Below the pieces are notes generated by a model. The model was not told the DNA's origin and ran no database searches. It saw nothing but the letters and a program-made list of their open reading frames with translations. Made by a program: the position numbers and the translations under genes. Below, piece after piece: positions 7,637-16,211 of a stretch of 37,184 bases of DNA (its first letter is position 1; each line of letters starts with the position of its first letter). This stretch comes from Lachnospiraceae bacterium UBA1759 (GTDB lineage Bacteria; Bacillota; Clostridia; Lachnospirales; Lachnospiraceae), in NCBI GenBank assembly GCA_002315555.1, contig DCHF01000013.1:1365-38548 (forward strand). Direction: 5' to 3'.

Positions 7637-9472
7637 ATGCGGATTAGATTAGCGGACTATGTAGCCGATTTCCTTGTGAGTCGCGGCGTAACAGACGTTT
7701 TTTCAGTAGTTGGCGGCGGTGCCATGCACTTAAACGATGCACTCGGCCATCATGACGGGCTGCATGTGACTTATAACCATCACGAGCAGGCATCGGCCAT
7801 TGCGGCTGAAAGCTATGCGCGACTTGAAAATAAAATAGCGGCATTGTGCGTGACCACGGGGCCCGGCGGTACCAATGCTATTACCGGTGTGGCATGCGGA
7901 TGGCTGGATTCCATTCCGATGTTCGTGATCTCCGGACAGGTGCGTTATGATACCACGGCGCGTTATGCGCTGCAGTTCACGGGGACACCTCTTCGCTCCA
8001 TGGGTGACCAGGAGTATGACATCGTTAGATCCGTGGCGCCGATGACAAAATATGCGGTGATGATCGAGGAACCGAAGATGATCCGGTATCATCTGGAGCG
8101 GGCGTGGCATCTGGCCACGACCGGACGTCCGGGACCGGTCTGGATCGATATCCCGGTGAATTTCCAGGGCATGTACATCGAAACGGAGGAGCTTACGGGC
8201 TATGATCCCGCGGAAGACGACGCAAAACTTCCGGCGGCCGTTTCCGATGAAACGATCCAAACGGTCATCGAGAAGATCAAAAATGCCAGGCGCCCGGTGT
8301 TCCATGCCGGCTATGGCATCCGCCTTTCCGGTGGTTATGACGCATTCCGTACGGTTCTTGAGAAGCTGAACATTCCGGTCGTAACGTACTGGAATGCGGT
8401 CGATCTGATCGAGAACGAACACCCGCTGTATTGCGGCCGTGCCGGCAACATGGGCGACCGTCCGGGCAACTGGGCGATCCAGAATGCCGACCTGATTCTG
8501 GCAGTCGGTACAAGAATTTCCATCCGTCAGGTCGGTTACAATTGGAAGACCTGGGCACGCCATGCGGAAGTGATCATGGTGGATGTGGACGAGGCGGAGC
8601 TGAAGAAACCGACTCTCCATGTAGAATATCCGGTACACGCGGACGCAAAGGATTTCCTGACCAAGCTTGCGGCGGCATTACCGGAGAACGAACACCTGAA
8701 CCGGGAAGAGGATTGGTGCGCGACCTGCAGAGCGTGGCGGGACCGTTATCCGGTCGTTCAGGAAAGACAGCGGGAAGAGAGCGGAAACGGCGCCAATGTT
8801 TACGCGTTTATGGAATACCTGAGCGGACAGCTTCCGGAAAACAGCCTGACTGTGGTCTCCAACGGTGCATGCTGCGTGGTCGGAAATCAGGTGTACCGGA
8901 TCCAAAGGGGCAGCCGGATGCATAATAATTCCGCTATCGCCAGTATGGGCTACGGTCTCCCGGCGGCAGTCGGCGCTTGTATCAGTGCCGGCCGTAAGGA
9001 AACCATCTGCCTGGAGGGCGACGGCAGCATCATGATGAACCTGCAGGAGCTGCAGACCGTATTGACAAACAGACTGCCGATCAAACTGTTTGTCATTAAC
9101 AATAACGGATACCATTCCATCCGTCTGACACAGAACAATCTGTTTAAGGAGCATTGCAAAGTCGGCATCGGACCGGAGTCCGGCGACCTTTCCTTCCCGG
9201 AGTTCAAGAAGATCGCGGAAGCATTCGGATATCCGTATTTTGAGGCGCATTCGAACGCGGAGATGCGGGAAGCCGTATGTAATGCCCTGAAGATCGAAGG
9301 CCCGGTATTTACGGAGATCTTCACCGATACCGAGCAGGTGTGGGAACCGAAGAGCGCAACCAAACGGCTGGAGGACGGCACGTTAGTGTCTCCGCCGTTA
9401 GAGGACCTGGCTCCGTTCCTGCCGCGCGAGGAACTGGAACAGATCATGATCGTCCCGATGATCGGGGAATAA
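7637..9472 (+). CDS. Thiamine diphosphate-dependent enzyme, acetolactate-synthase-like (possibly YerE-like)
   Basis: A 611-residue cytoplasmic ThDP enzyme of the acetohydroxyacid synthase superfamily. The N-terminal pyrimidine-binding domain has the activating glutamate E50 in NHHEQASAIAAESYAR, and a GPGGTN turn at ~73-78; the middle domain runs ~195-340; the C-terminal pyrophosphate domain has EGDGSIMMNLQEL (GDGS at 461-464) with INNNGYHS about 26 residues on, the Mg/ThDP motif. No regulatory ilvN partner is present, and it directly follows rfbH. In Yersinia, YerE uses ThDP and pyruvate to add a two-carbon unit to the 3,6-dideoxy-4-keto sugar made downstream of E1, giving yersiniose. By context a comparable sugar-acyl transfer is the best inference. 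A catabolic decarboxylase or biosynthetic acetolactate synthase cannot be excluded. Start: ATG 7637 with AGGTGAT just upstream. Confidence 0.85.
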   Translation: MRIRLADYVADFLVSRGVTDVFSVVGGGAMHLNDALGHHDGLHVTYNHHEQASAIAAESYARLENKIAALCVTTGPGGTNAITGVACGWLDSIPMFVISGQVRYDTTARYALQFTGTPLRSMGDQEYDIVRSVAPMTKYAVMIEEPKMIRYHLERAWHLATTGRPGPVWIDIPVNFQGMYIETEELTGYDPAEDDAKLPAAVSDETIQTVIEKIKNARRPVFHAGYGIRLSGGYDAFRTVLEKLNIPVVTYWNAVDLIENEHPLYCGRAGNMGDRPGNWAIQNADLILAVGTRISIRQVGYNWKTWARHAEVIMVDVDEAELKKPTLHVEYPVHADAKDFLTKLAAALPENEHLNREEDWCATCRAWRDRYPVVQERQREESGNGANVYAFMEYLSGQLPENSLTVVSNGACCVVGNQVYRIQRGSRMHNNSAIASMGYGLPAAVGACISAGRKETICLEGDGSIMMNLQELQTVLTNRLPIKLFVINNNGYHSIRLTQNNLFKEHCKVGIGPESGDLSFPEFKKIAEAFGYPYFEAHSNAEMREAVCNALKIEGPVFTEIFTDTEQVWEPKSATKRLEDGTLVSPPLEDLAPFLPREELEQIMIVPMIGE

Positions 9473-9550
9473 AATCCGATACTGTACCCGCAGTGTTCAC
9501 CGAAGTGCTGTTACATGTGAAACACACGTTGTAAACGCACTCATTTCGGG

Positions 9551-9579
9551 TTGTGAATACGAAGGGGGTATGATATAAA
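9551..9579 (+). promoter_or_regulatory. Promoter for the iron-sulfur flavoprotein-hypA operon
   Basis: TTGTGA (9551-9556), a 17-nt spacer, and TATAAA (9574-9579) preceded by TGA, an extended -10. It lies ~105 nt upstream of the ATG, leaving a 5' untranslated region of about 100 nt. Confidence 0.65.
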
Positions 9580-9643
9580 TTATCTTGCGAAGGAATGCAC
9601 AGGGGAATTCTGCGCTTTTTTCGGGGAAGTGTTAATAATAAAG

Positions 9644-9660
9644 AGCCCGGTAGGAGGGCT
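9644..9660 (+). other. Small leader hairpin upstream of the flavoprotein gene
   Basis: AGCCC (9644-9648) pairs with GGGCT (9656-9660) in the leader, 24 nt before the ATG and shortly before the AAAGGGG ribosome site. A very similar hairpin precedes the ABC transporter ATPase gene (17178-17193). The role is unknown; mRNA protection is one possibility. Confidence 0.4.
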
Positions 9661-9684
9661 TTATAACCAGAAAGGGGAAATAAA

Positions 9685-12582
9685 ATGCCGGAAAGATATA
9701 CTTATGTAGATCCGCCTCATTTACACGACACCGTTGCCAATGAAAAAATCGTTAAGCTCGGTAAGAAGATCACAGACGTCATCGACCACAAGATCAAAGG
9801 AATCAAGATCGAAGACGCTGAGTATTGGGGTCTTGCCGAGATCGTGACCGATGAGATGGCCGATGTTGCGCTGAAGATGGATCTTCGCAAGCACTACACC
9901 TTTGCCGAACTCAAGGAAATGAACAAGGAACTTTCAGAAGAGAAGCTGCAGTCTCTGTTAGATGAGATGAGCTACATCGGTCTTCTGGAGTATGACTACG
10001 GTTACCACTATGACCATAACGGCAGAACGGCTCCGCAGAGTGAGAGAAGATACATCCTTCCGATGTTCGTTCCGGGTTCCGCTGAACTGTTCAACATGGA
10101 AGAGCTTCCGGACGCATCCAATCCGCGTCTTGAAAACCATCCGGCACTGGCATCCTTCTTTGAAAGAATGACCTTCGTTCCGCTGGCAGGCATCACGCAC
10201 ATGGTACCGGAAGGCGGTTCCGGCGTCGGCATGCATGTCATCCCGGTTGAAAAGGCCATCTCCATGGAAAACGGCACGATGGATATCGAGCATCTTTCCT
10301 ACTGGCTGAAGAAGTATGAAGGCCACATCGGTATCGGCCGTTGTTCCTGCCGCGCTTCCCGCGCGAAGCTGGACGAGGGCTGTGCGGATGACGATTTTGC
10401 ATGGTGCATCGGCGTCGGCGATTTCGCGGACTACTGCCGTGAGACCGGCAAGGGCCATGATATCACTTATGAAGAGGCTATGCGCGTTCTTCAGGTCGCT
10501 GAGGATAATGGTTTCGTTCATCAGATCACGAACATCGACGGTGATAACAAGATCTTCGGTATCTGTAACTGTAACGTCAACATCTGTAACGCACTGCGTA
10601 CCTCTCAGCTGTTCAATACCCCGAATCTTTCAAGATCCGCATATACCGCGGAAGTCGTTACCGAAAACTGTGTAGCCTGCGGTAAGTGCGTAGAGTACTG
10701 CCCGGCAGGTGCTGTAAGACTCGGCCAGAAGCTCTGCACGAATCAGGGCCCGGTCGTTTACCCGCGCCGTACGCTTCCGGAGCAGTCTTCCCTGAAGGAA
10801 TACCTGAACTGGAAGGAAGACAAGTGGGAAGAGGAGTACAGAGACAAGAACCGTATCAACTGCTACGATACCGGTACCGCTCCCTGTAAGACCGCTTGCC
10901 CGGCACACGTTGCTGTACAGGGCTACTTAAAGATGGCAGCTCAGGGACGTTATACCGATGCCCTTGCGCTCATCAAGAAGGATAACCCGTTCCCGGCCAT
11001 CTGCGGACGTGTCTGCAACCACAAGTGTGAGGATGCATGTACCCGCGGAACCATTGACCAGGCCGTCTCCATCGATGCTGTTAAGAAGTTCATCGCCGAG
11101 AAGGATCTGGAAGCCGAGACCCGCTATATTCCGAAGGTCGTTGTCGCATCCAGCAGATTCACGCAGTGGGATCAGAAGATCGCCATCATCGGTGCAGGTC
11201 CCGCAGGTCTTTCCGCTGCATATTATCTGGCAACGAAGGGCTACAAGCCGACCGTATTTGAAAAGAATCAGAAGCCGGGCGGCATGATGCGCTACGGTAT
11301 TCCGTCTTATAAGCTTGAGAAGGACGTGATCGATGCCGAAATCGATGTCATCCGTGAACTTGGCGTAGAGATCAAGTGCGGTATCGAGGTCGGTAAGGAT
11401 GTCACCATTGATGCGCTGCGTAAGATGGGCTATCAGGCATTCTATATTGCCATCGGCTGCCAGGGCGGCAGACTGGCCGGTGTTCCGGGCGAGGATGCGA
11501 ACGGAATCAGCATCGCAGTTGATTTCCTGCATGACGCGACCGAGGATCAGAGCCAGAAGATCGAGGGCGATGTCGTTGTCATCGGCGGCGGCAACGTTGC
11601 TGTAGACTGCGCAAGAACCGCGCATAGATTCGGCGCTTCCAACATTTCCATGGTTTGCCTGGAGACCAGAGAGACCATGCCGGCATCCCTTGATGAGATC
11701 GAAGAGACCCTGGAAGAGGGCATCGAGATCTGCAATGCATGGGGCCCGAAGGAAGTCCTGAAGGACGAAAACGGAAATGTAAAGGGCGTTGTATTCAAGA
11801 AGTGTCTGAGAACCATTGATCCGGAAACGGGCAAGTTCTCTCCGGCATATGATGAAAACGAGACCATGACCATTGCCTGCACGAAGGTCGTTTACGCAAT
11901 CGGTCAGGCAATCAACTGGGGCGGCCTCCTGGAAGGTGAAAAGGTTGAATTCTGGCACGGAAATTATCCGGTTGCGGACGGCCTCACCTATCAGACCTCT
12001 CAGCCCGATATCTTTGTGGGCGGCGATGTTTACACCGGACCGAAGTTCGTTATCAACGCGATCGAAGCCGGTAAGTGTGCAGCGGAATCCCTGCACAGAT
12101 ATGTACATCCGCATGCAAGCATGACCATCGGTAGAAACCGCCGTGACTTCATCGAACTCGATAAGACCAACCTGAAGATCGAGTCCTATGACAACGCACA
12201 GCGTCAGGAAGCCGGTATGGATGCATCCGTGGACCACAAGATGTCCTTCAGAGACGCACACAAGACCCTTACCGAGGAGCAGGTCAAGATCGAGACCTCC
12301 CGCTGTTTAGGCTGCGGCGCGTCCGTTGTTGACCCGAACCGTTGTATCGGATGCGGCGTCTGCACCACCAAGTGTGAATTTGACGCGATCAAGCTTCACA
12401 GAGATCATCCGGATGCGTCCATCATGGTTACTGCCGAAGATAAGATGAAGCGGATCCTTCCGTACTTTGTAGGTACTGTGGCAAAGCTTGCGGTCAAGAA
12501 GATTCCGAAGGAAGTCAAGGAGTACGAGCAGAAGTACGTTGAGTTCCGTCAGGCTATCGGCAAGGATACCGAGAAGCACTAA
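9685..12582 (+). CDS. Multidomain iron-sulfur flavoprotein, GltD/NfnB-like NAD(P)H oxidoreductase
   Basis: A 965-residue soluble redox protein. Residues ~1-320 form a domain with unusual cysteine pairs (GRCSCR at ~212, ICNCNVNICN at ~293). A ferredoxin-type cluster follows at ~330 (CVACGKCVEYC). Residues ~395-480 match the GltD N-terminal iron-sulfur domain (CKTACPAHVAV, then CGRVCNHKCEDAC). An FAD-binding motif GAGPAGLSAAY lies at ~502 and a NAD(P)H motif VVVIGGGNVAVDCA at ~630, with the GltD-type GGDVYTG near ~775. The C-terminus adds CLGCG and CIGCGVCTTKCEF at ~872-895. So it can pass electrons between a nicotinamide and several clusters, as NfnB and GltD do, but partner and substrate are unknown. 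hypA follows after 10 nt. Codons are AAG- and GGT-rich and well adapted, suggesting abundance. No glutamate synthase large subunit is near. Confidence 0.85.
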   Translation: MPERYTYVDPPHLHDTVANEKIVKLGKKITDVIDHKIKGIKIEDAEYWGLAEIVTDEMADVALKMDLRKHYTFAELKEMNKELSEEKLQSLLDEMSYIGLLEYDYGYHYDHNGRTAPQSERRYILPMFVPGSAELFNMEELPDASNPRLENHPALASFFERMTFVPLAGITHMVPEGGSGVGMHVIPVEKAISMENGTMDIEHLSYWLKKYEGHIGIGRCSCRASRAKLDEGCADDDFAWCIGVGDFADYCRETGKGHDITYEEAMRVLQVAEDNGFVHQITNIDGDNKIFGICNCNVNICNALRTSQLFNTPNLSRSAYTAEVVTENCVACGKCVEYCPAGAVRLGQKLCTNQGPVVYPRRTLPEQSSLKEYLNWKEDKWEEEYRDKNRINCYDTGTAPCKTACPAHVAVQGYLKMAAQGRYTDALALIKKDNPFPAICGRVCNHKCEDACTRGTIDQAVSIDAVKKFIAEKDLEAETRYIPKVVVASSRFTQWDQKIAIIGAGPAGLSAAYYLATKGYKPTVFEKNQKPGGMMRYGIPSYKLEKDVIDAEIDVIRELGVEIKCGIEVGKDVTIDALRKMGYQAFYIAIGCQGGRLAGVPGEDANGISIAVDFLHDATEDQSQKIEGDVVVIGGGNVAVDCARTAHRFGASNISMVCLETRETMPASLDEIEETLEEGIEICNAWGPKEVLKDENGNVKGVVFKKCLRTIDPETGKFSPAYDENETMTIACTKVVYAIGQAINWGGLLEGEKVEFWHGNYPVADGLTYQTSQPDIFVGGDVYTGPKFVINAIEAGKCAAESLHRYVHPHASMTIGRNRRDFIELDKTNLKIESYDNAQRQEAGMDASVDHKMSFRDAHKTLTEEQVKIETSRCLGCGASVVDPNRCIGCGVCTTKCEFDAIKLHRDHPDASIMVTAEDKMKRILPYFVGTVAKLAVKKIPKEVKEYEQKYVEFRQAIGKDTEKH

Positions 12583-12592
12583 GGAGTGAATT

Positions 12593-12940
12593 ATGCACGA
12601 GCTTGGCGTAGTGTTCTATGTCATTGACGATGTTAAAAAAGTTGCGGTCGAAAACGGGGCGGAGAAAGTAAACTCCGTCACGCTGGAGATCGGTGAAGTA
12701 TCCACCGTCGTTCCGGAATATCTGATCGACTGTTGGAACTGGGCCGTGACCAAGCATGACATCCTGAACGGATGCGAGCTTCGGGTCGAGCAGATCCCCG
12801 CAGTCACGTACTGCGAGGCCTGCAAGAGCGAGTATCCCACCGTTCAGTACGGAAAGACCTGTCCGCATTGCGGAAGCGGCAAAACGTATCTGCTGCGTGG
12901 CAACGAGTTTAACATTAAAGAAATTGAAGTAATTTCGTAA
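12593..12940 (+). CDS. hypA: HypA-family nickel/zinc metallochaperone
   Basis: A 115-residue HypA-type protein, the usual length. The start MHEL supplies the His2 nickel ligand, and a zinc-binding loop has two CxxC pairs (YCEACKSEYP and TCPHCGSGK, ~residues 74-98). The family delivers nickel to [NiFe]-hydrogenase together with HypB. No hydrogenase subunit or other hyp gene is in this window. The gene sits 10 nt behind the iron-sulfur flavoprotein, in the same operon and just before a strong terminator. Either the hydrogenase genes are elsewhere or this HypA serves the flavoprotein or another metal enzyme; the sequence does not decide. ATG 12593 has AAGGAGTG upstream. Confidence 0.92.
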   Translation: MHELGVVFYVIDDVKKVAVENGAEKVNSVTLEIGEVSTVVPEYLIDCWNWAVTKHDILNGCELRVEQIPAVTYCEACKSEYPTVQYGKTCPHCGSGKTYLLRGNEFNIKEIEVIS

Positions 12941-12955
12941 AAGAGGTTGCCGTAT

Positions 12956-12998
12956 AAAAGGCGCCGTGAAGACCGGGAGGTCTTCACGGCGCCTTTTT
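12956..12998. terminator. Strong bidirectional terminator between hypA and the glycyl radical activase gene
   Basis: A very long stem: AAAAGGCGCCGTGAAGACC (12956-12974), GGGA loop, and the matching right arm to 12993, then five T. The A-tract on the left gives a T-tract on the other strand, so it can serve both converging operons. Confidence 0.95.
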
Positions 12999-13030
12999 AC
13001 GTGCGGGGCGGGTTCTTGCTCGTATCTCAA

Positions 13031-13900
13031 TCACCTTATATTTCTCAACACTTCATACAGCTCCTTGATCCGCGTCTGATCCGGCACGTTAAATTCCACA
13101 GGCTGAATGTCCTTCGCGCGGTATTTATTCTCCCCGAGCCGATGATAGGGCAGCAGCTCGACCTTTTCCGGCCGGCCGGCGTCTTCGAAGAAGGACCGGA
13201 GGGCGTTCATATTTGCTTCCGTATCGTTCACGCCCGGGATCACCGGCACGCGGACGATGATCTTTGCACCCGCTTTTTTTAAAAAGCGGTAGTTTGCAAG
13301 GATCTGCTCATTGGATACGCCGGTATACTGCCGGTGGATCCCGGGATCCATGACCTTGAGGTCATAAAGGAACAGGTCGGTCTGCGGCAGGAGGTCTGCA
13401 AGGACCGCTTCCGGCACGTGCCCCGCGGTGTCGACCGCGGTGCAGATGCCTTCGCTTCTGCACGCCATAAGAAGCTCCTTCAGAAATTCCGGCTGCAGAA
13501 GGCACTCGCCGCCGGAGAAGGTGACACCGCCGTTTTTCAAGGGATCCGGCTGCCCGTTTGCATCACATTCGTTTCCGTAAAATACGCGGTCCCGCAGGAC
13601 TTCGGAGAGGATCTCCGAAGTGGAGCGCTCTTCTCCGAAGAGGTGGATCGCACTCCGCGGGCAGACGTCCGCGCATCGGCCGCAAAGGACACATTTTACG
13701 GGCGATGGACACACCTCTCTACATTTACCGCAGTGTATGCATTTGTCTGTAAAAATGAGCTTTTCGCGCGTAGAAACGTGGCTTTCCGGATTGTGACACC
13801 AGGCACAGCGCAGATTACAGCCTTTAAAGAAGACCGTGGTGCGTATACCCGGCCCGTCCACGAATGAACCGTGCGCGATGTCAAAAATCATACCGTTCAT
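13031..13900 (-). CDS. Glycyl radical enzyme activating enzyme (radical SAM)
   Basis: A 289-residue radical SAM protein of the PflA family. It uses S-adenosylmethionine and a [4Fe-4S] cluster to put the glycyl radical on its partner enzyme. Seen: the cluster motif CNLRCAWC (C28, C32, C35), then two extra ferredoxin clusters, CIHCGKCREVC and CVLCGRCADVC, an insert found in activases of non-PFL glycyl radical enzymes. GGVTFSGGECLLQPEF is the SAM-binding GGE region. It lies 21 nt downstream of the glycyl radical enzyme gene on the same strand, so its partner is clear. The first ATG has GAGGG upstream; a second Met at residue 4 is possible. High confidence in family; the substrate follows the partner enzyme, which is unknown. 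Confidence 0.94.
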   Translation of the reverse strand: MNGMIFDIAHGSFVDGPGIRTTVFFKGCNLRCAWCHNPESHVSTREKLIFTDKCIHCGKCREVCPSPVKCVLCGRCADVCPRSAIHLFGEERSTSEILSEVLRDRVFYGNECDANGQPDPLKNGGVTFSGGECLLQPEFLKELLMACRSEGICTAVDTAGHVPEAVLADLLPQTDLFLYDLKVMDPGIHRQYTGVSNEQILANYRFLKKAGAKIIVRVPVIPGVNDTEANMNALRSFFEDAGRPEKVELLPYHRLGENKYRAKDIQPVEFNVPDQTRIKELYEVLRNIR

Positions 13901-13921
13901 AATGCCCTCATATGCTGCAGA

Positions 13922-16054
13922 TCACCCTGTTACCGTCCGCTCCAGGATCTCCTTCTGGATCCCTTCGTTCAGAATGACAAAGGTGCCCGAATAGCCGGAC
14001 ACGCGGACCTTCAGATCCCGGTAATTCTCCGGCATCTTCAGCGCCGCCTCCAGCTCCTCCTTGGTCACATAGTTCAGCTGGAACTGAATGCCGCCGATCC
14101 GGAAATAGGTTTCAAACAGCCGGCAGACCTTATCAAAGTATTCATCGTTCTTCATGAGCGCGGCATCGATCATCAGGTTGATGACCACAGGACCCGTCAT
14201 GACGCCGATGGGATCCATCTGCGCCACGGACTGCATGAGTGCAAGAAGTCCGTTCCGGTCCTTGCCGTTCGACTGGCCGGTGCCGACCATGAAGGTATCG
14301 CCCGCGTAGCGGCCGTCCGGCGTCGCCGCCGTCCGCTTGCCGTATTCGCCGAAATGCGGATTGTAACCGGCCAGCGTGCCGAAGATCAGCGGATTTCCGA
14401 ACACAGTCTTCTGATCCCTGGACACGCGGTAGAGATCCTCCGTCACGCGGCGCGCTATTTCATCGGACAGCGGGTCGTGATTACCGAAGAAACGTCCGTT
14501 TTTCAGAATGTCCGCATGAAGATCCTCGTCCAGTGCCCAGTCGGATTTAAGCACATCGATCAGATGCCGGAGCGTCGTTTTCTTTTCTTCAAAAACATAT
14601 TGCTTGATGATAGACAGCGAGTCGATGAGGCAGGTCTGGCCCATCAGATTTGCACCGCCGATCTTCCACTTGCACGAACCCGCAGTTGCGGAACGGCCCT
14701 CCTCGATGGGGCCGTCCAGCATGAAGCAGGAGAGAACGTTGATGTCCTTCGCACGCATTTTGTTGAACAGATTGGCGTATTCCACGATGCGGTCCATGGC
14801 ATTCCGAAGCTCTTCGAGGAAGACTGCATAGAATTCCTCAAAGTCCGCGCAGTTCACCGCATCCTCCGTGCGGCCGTACAGGACATCGGTCACCGGTCGG
14901 GCGATGTTTGCCGTCAGTCCGCCGTACCATACCGTGCCCGGGAAGGACGGCTCGTTGCAGCCGACCATCGTATATTTCACAGCCTCCTCGAAAGGAATGT
15001 GTGCAAGATCCATAAGGCCCTTGATACGCGGCTCGTCGTTACAGAAAGCGACGCGCTTGTTTTTATCCGAGCGCTCGCAGTCCAGCATGTATTTCAGGAC
15101 GTCGTAAGGCGTCTTTTTGGTCCAGCGGAGGGAGATCGACGGGCGGCGGGTATCCATGCCCATCAGACTCTCCACGATGAGGCGCGACAGGTCCGTAAAG
15201 CCGTCTTCGCCGTCCGCGGTATATCCGCCGATGGCAAAATGACACTCCGCAGTGAAATCCGCATTGCGGTTGCCTGTGCCGGTGGGCGTGTGATTACAGA
15301 TATGAACGAAGACCTCGCGGATCAGGTCGCCGGCTTCTTCACGGGTGATCGCGCCGCTTGCGATGTCCTTCTCATACAGGTCCAGAAGGTAACGGTCCAT
15401 CGTGCCGATGGAATCCGGCAGGAACTGGAAGCAGAAGATCAGGCACTGCAGGCCCTCATAGAAGCTTTCCGCGGGATAACGCGGAACACGGCGGCATGCG
15501 GCCGCAAGCTTCATAAGCTCCGCCTTTCGGACCGGGTCCGTGCAGGCGGCTGCCGCATCCTCGTGCGCGGCGGCGCAGCGATCGGACCAGGCAAGAAGGC
15601 CGTTTATGACCATCTCCTGAGATTCTTCAAAGGCCAGCTTATCGGGCTCGTTTTTGTACAGCTCCTTGCATTTTTCGATCTTTTCAAGCAGCGGAAGAAG
15701 GCCCTCGTGGATGACGCGGTCGTAATTCGGGGCGGTGTGCTGCCACTCAAAAACCACCAGGTTTTCGCGGTATTTATTGTAAAAGGCATCGAAAGCCTTC
15801 ATGAAATTTGCATGATGCATACGGTGGAAGATATCGGCGGGGACAACGGCCTTGTCAAAACGGAGCATACCTGTGAAGCGGTTCTCCTCCGTGAGATAGA
15901 CCGGCTGGGCCAGGATATATTCAATGATTCTTTTTGCGTTGAAAACGGCTTCCGGAAGCGCAAGGTCCAGCGGGTCGTAGGCAATTTCGACCGGCGGGGC
16001 CAGAAGGTCGTGCTGCTTCATTTCGGTGATCAATCGGTCAATACGTGTGCTCAT
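13922..16054 (-). CDS. Glycyl radical enzyme of unknown substrate (PFL-like, CxE type)
   Basis: A 710-residue member of the glycyl radical enzyme family, oxygen-sensitive and activated by the next gene. Seen: the C-terminal radical motif VRVSGYSGTF with Gly687, and the active-site loop VGCNEPSFPG with thiyl Cys366 and Glu368. Cys-x-Glu marks the dehydratase/lyase/decarboxylase branch rather than pyruvate formate-lyase, which has two adjacent cysteines. The common form there is GCVEP; the Asn here is unusual, and at ~710 residues the protein is shorter than most CxE members (~780-850). Start: ATG 16054 has AAAAGGAG correctly spaced; upstream Met codons lack this. No microcompartment, aldehyde dehydrogenase or transporter is next to it. 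A divergent AraC regulator probably controls it. Glycerol/diol dehydratase, choline lyase or hydroxyproline dehydratase cannot be assigned from sequence reading alone. Confidence 0.9.
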   Translation of the reverse strand: MSTRIDRLITEMKQHDLLAPPVEIAYDPLDLALPEAVFNAKRIIEYILAQPVYLTEENRFTGMLRFDKAVVPADIFHRMHHANFMKAFDAFYNKYRENLVVFEWQHTAPNYDRVIHEGLLPLLEKIEKCKELYKNEPDKLAFEESQEMVINGLLAWSDRCAAAHEDAAAACTDPVRKAELMKLAAACRRVPRYPAESFYEGLQCLIFCFQFLPDSIGTMDRYLLDLYEKDIASGAITREEAGDLIREVFVHICNHTPTGTGNRNADFTAECHFAIGGYTADGEDGFTDLSRLIVESLMGMDTRRPSISLRWTKKTPYDVLKYMLDCERSDKNKRVAFCNDEPRIKGLMDLAHIPFEEAVKYTMVGCNEPSFPGTVWYGGLTANIARPVTDVLYGRTEDAVNCADFEEFYAVFLEELRNAMDRIVEYANLFNKMRAKDINVLSCFMLDGPIEEGRSATAGSCKWKIGGANLMGQTCLIDSLSIIKQYVFEEKKTTLRHLIDVLKSDWALDEDLHADILKNGRFFGNHDPLSDEIARRVTEDLYRVSRDQKTVFGNPLIFGTLAGYNPHFGEYGKRTAATPDGRYAGDTFMVGTGQSNGKDRNGLLALMQSVAQMDPIGVMTGPVVINLMIDAALMKNDEYFDKVCRLFETYFRIGGIQFQLNYVTKEELEAALKMPENYRDLKVRVSGYSGTFVILNEGIQKEILERTVTG

Positions 16055-16084
16055 GATAAAACTCCTTTTCCGGATGATGGTTTT

Positions 16085-16113
16085 ACTATATGCCGGTTCC
16101 CGGGCGGAAACAA
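16085..16113 (-). promoter_or_regulatory. Promoter of the glycyl radical enzyme operon
   Basis: On the - strand: TTGTTT (16113-16108), 17-nt spacer, TATAGT (16090-16085), followed by the AAAAGGAG ribosome site and ATG 16054. The -35 is poor, as expected for a promoter needing an activator. Confidence 0.6.
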
Positions 16114-16143
16114 TGCACGAAACCGAAAATTTGCACATTTCGG
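16114..16143. promoter_or_regulatory. Candidate AraC-regulator binding region
   Basis: Directly upstream of the glycyl radical enzyme -35 are two TGCAC direct repeats (16114-16118 and 16132-16136, 18 nt apart) and an overlapping inverted repeat CCGAAA (16123-16128) / TTTCGG (16138-16143). Direct repeats next to the -35 are usual for AraC-type activators. Binding is inferred, not shown. Confidence 0.4.
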
Positions 16144-16165
16144 CGCTGAATATTACATCCTCTGC

Positions 16166-16194
16166 TTGCAAAAGAATACCGGAATCGTTAATAT
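16166..16194 (+). promoter_or_regulatory. Possible promoter of the AraC regulator gene
   Basis: TTGCAA (16166-16171), 17-nt spacer, TAATAT (16189-16194). The predicted start of transcription would fall at or beside the AGGAGGA ribosome site (16201-16207), so the leader would be extremely short. TTGCAC at 16131-16136 could serve an alternative upstream promoter. Confidence 0.4.
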
Positions 16195-16211
16195 GAAGGC
16201 AGGAGGATATC

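Noticed and set aside
7637..9472. Naming the ThDP enzyme as acetolactate synthase IlvB
   Set aside because: No ilvN or branched-chain genes are next to it; it follows rfbH, so a biosynthetic IlvB role is not supported by context.
10927..12261. A 444-residue open frame on the - strand inside the flavoprotein gene
   Set aside because: The + strand frame carries FAD, NAD(P)H and cluster motifs across the whole region, so this is a shadow.
13922..16054. Pyruvate formate-lyase as identity of the glycyl radical enzyme
   Set aside because: PFL needs two adjacent cysteines in the active-site loop; here a single Cys followed by x-Glu is present, and the activase has extra clusters unlike PflA.
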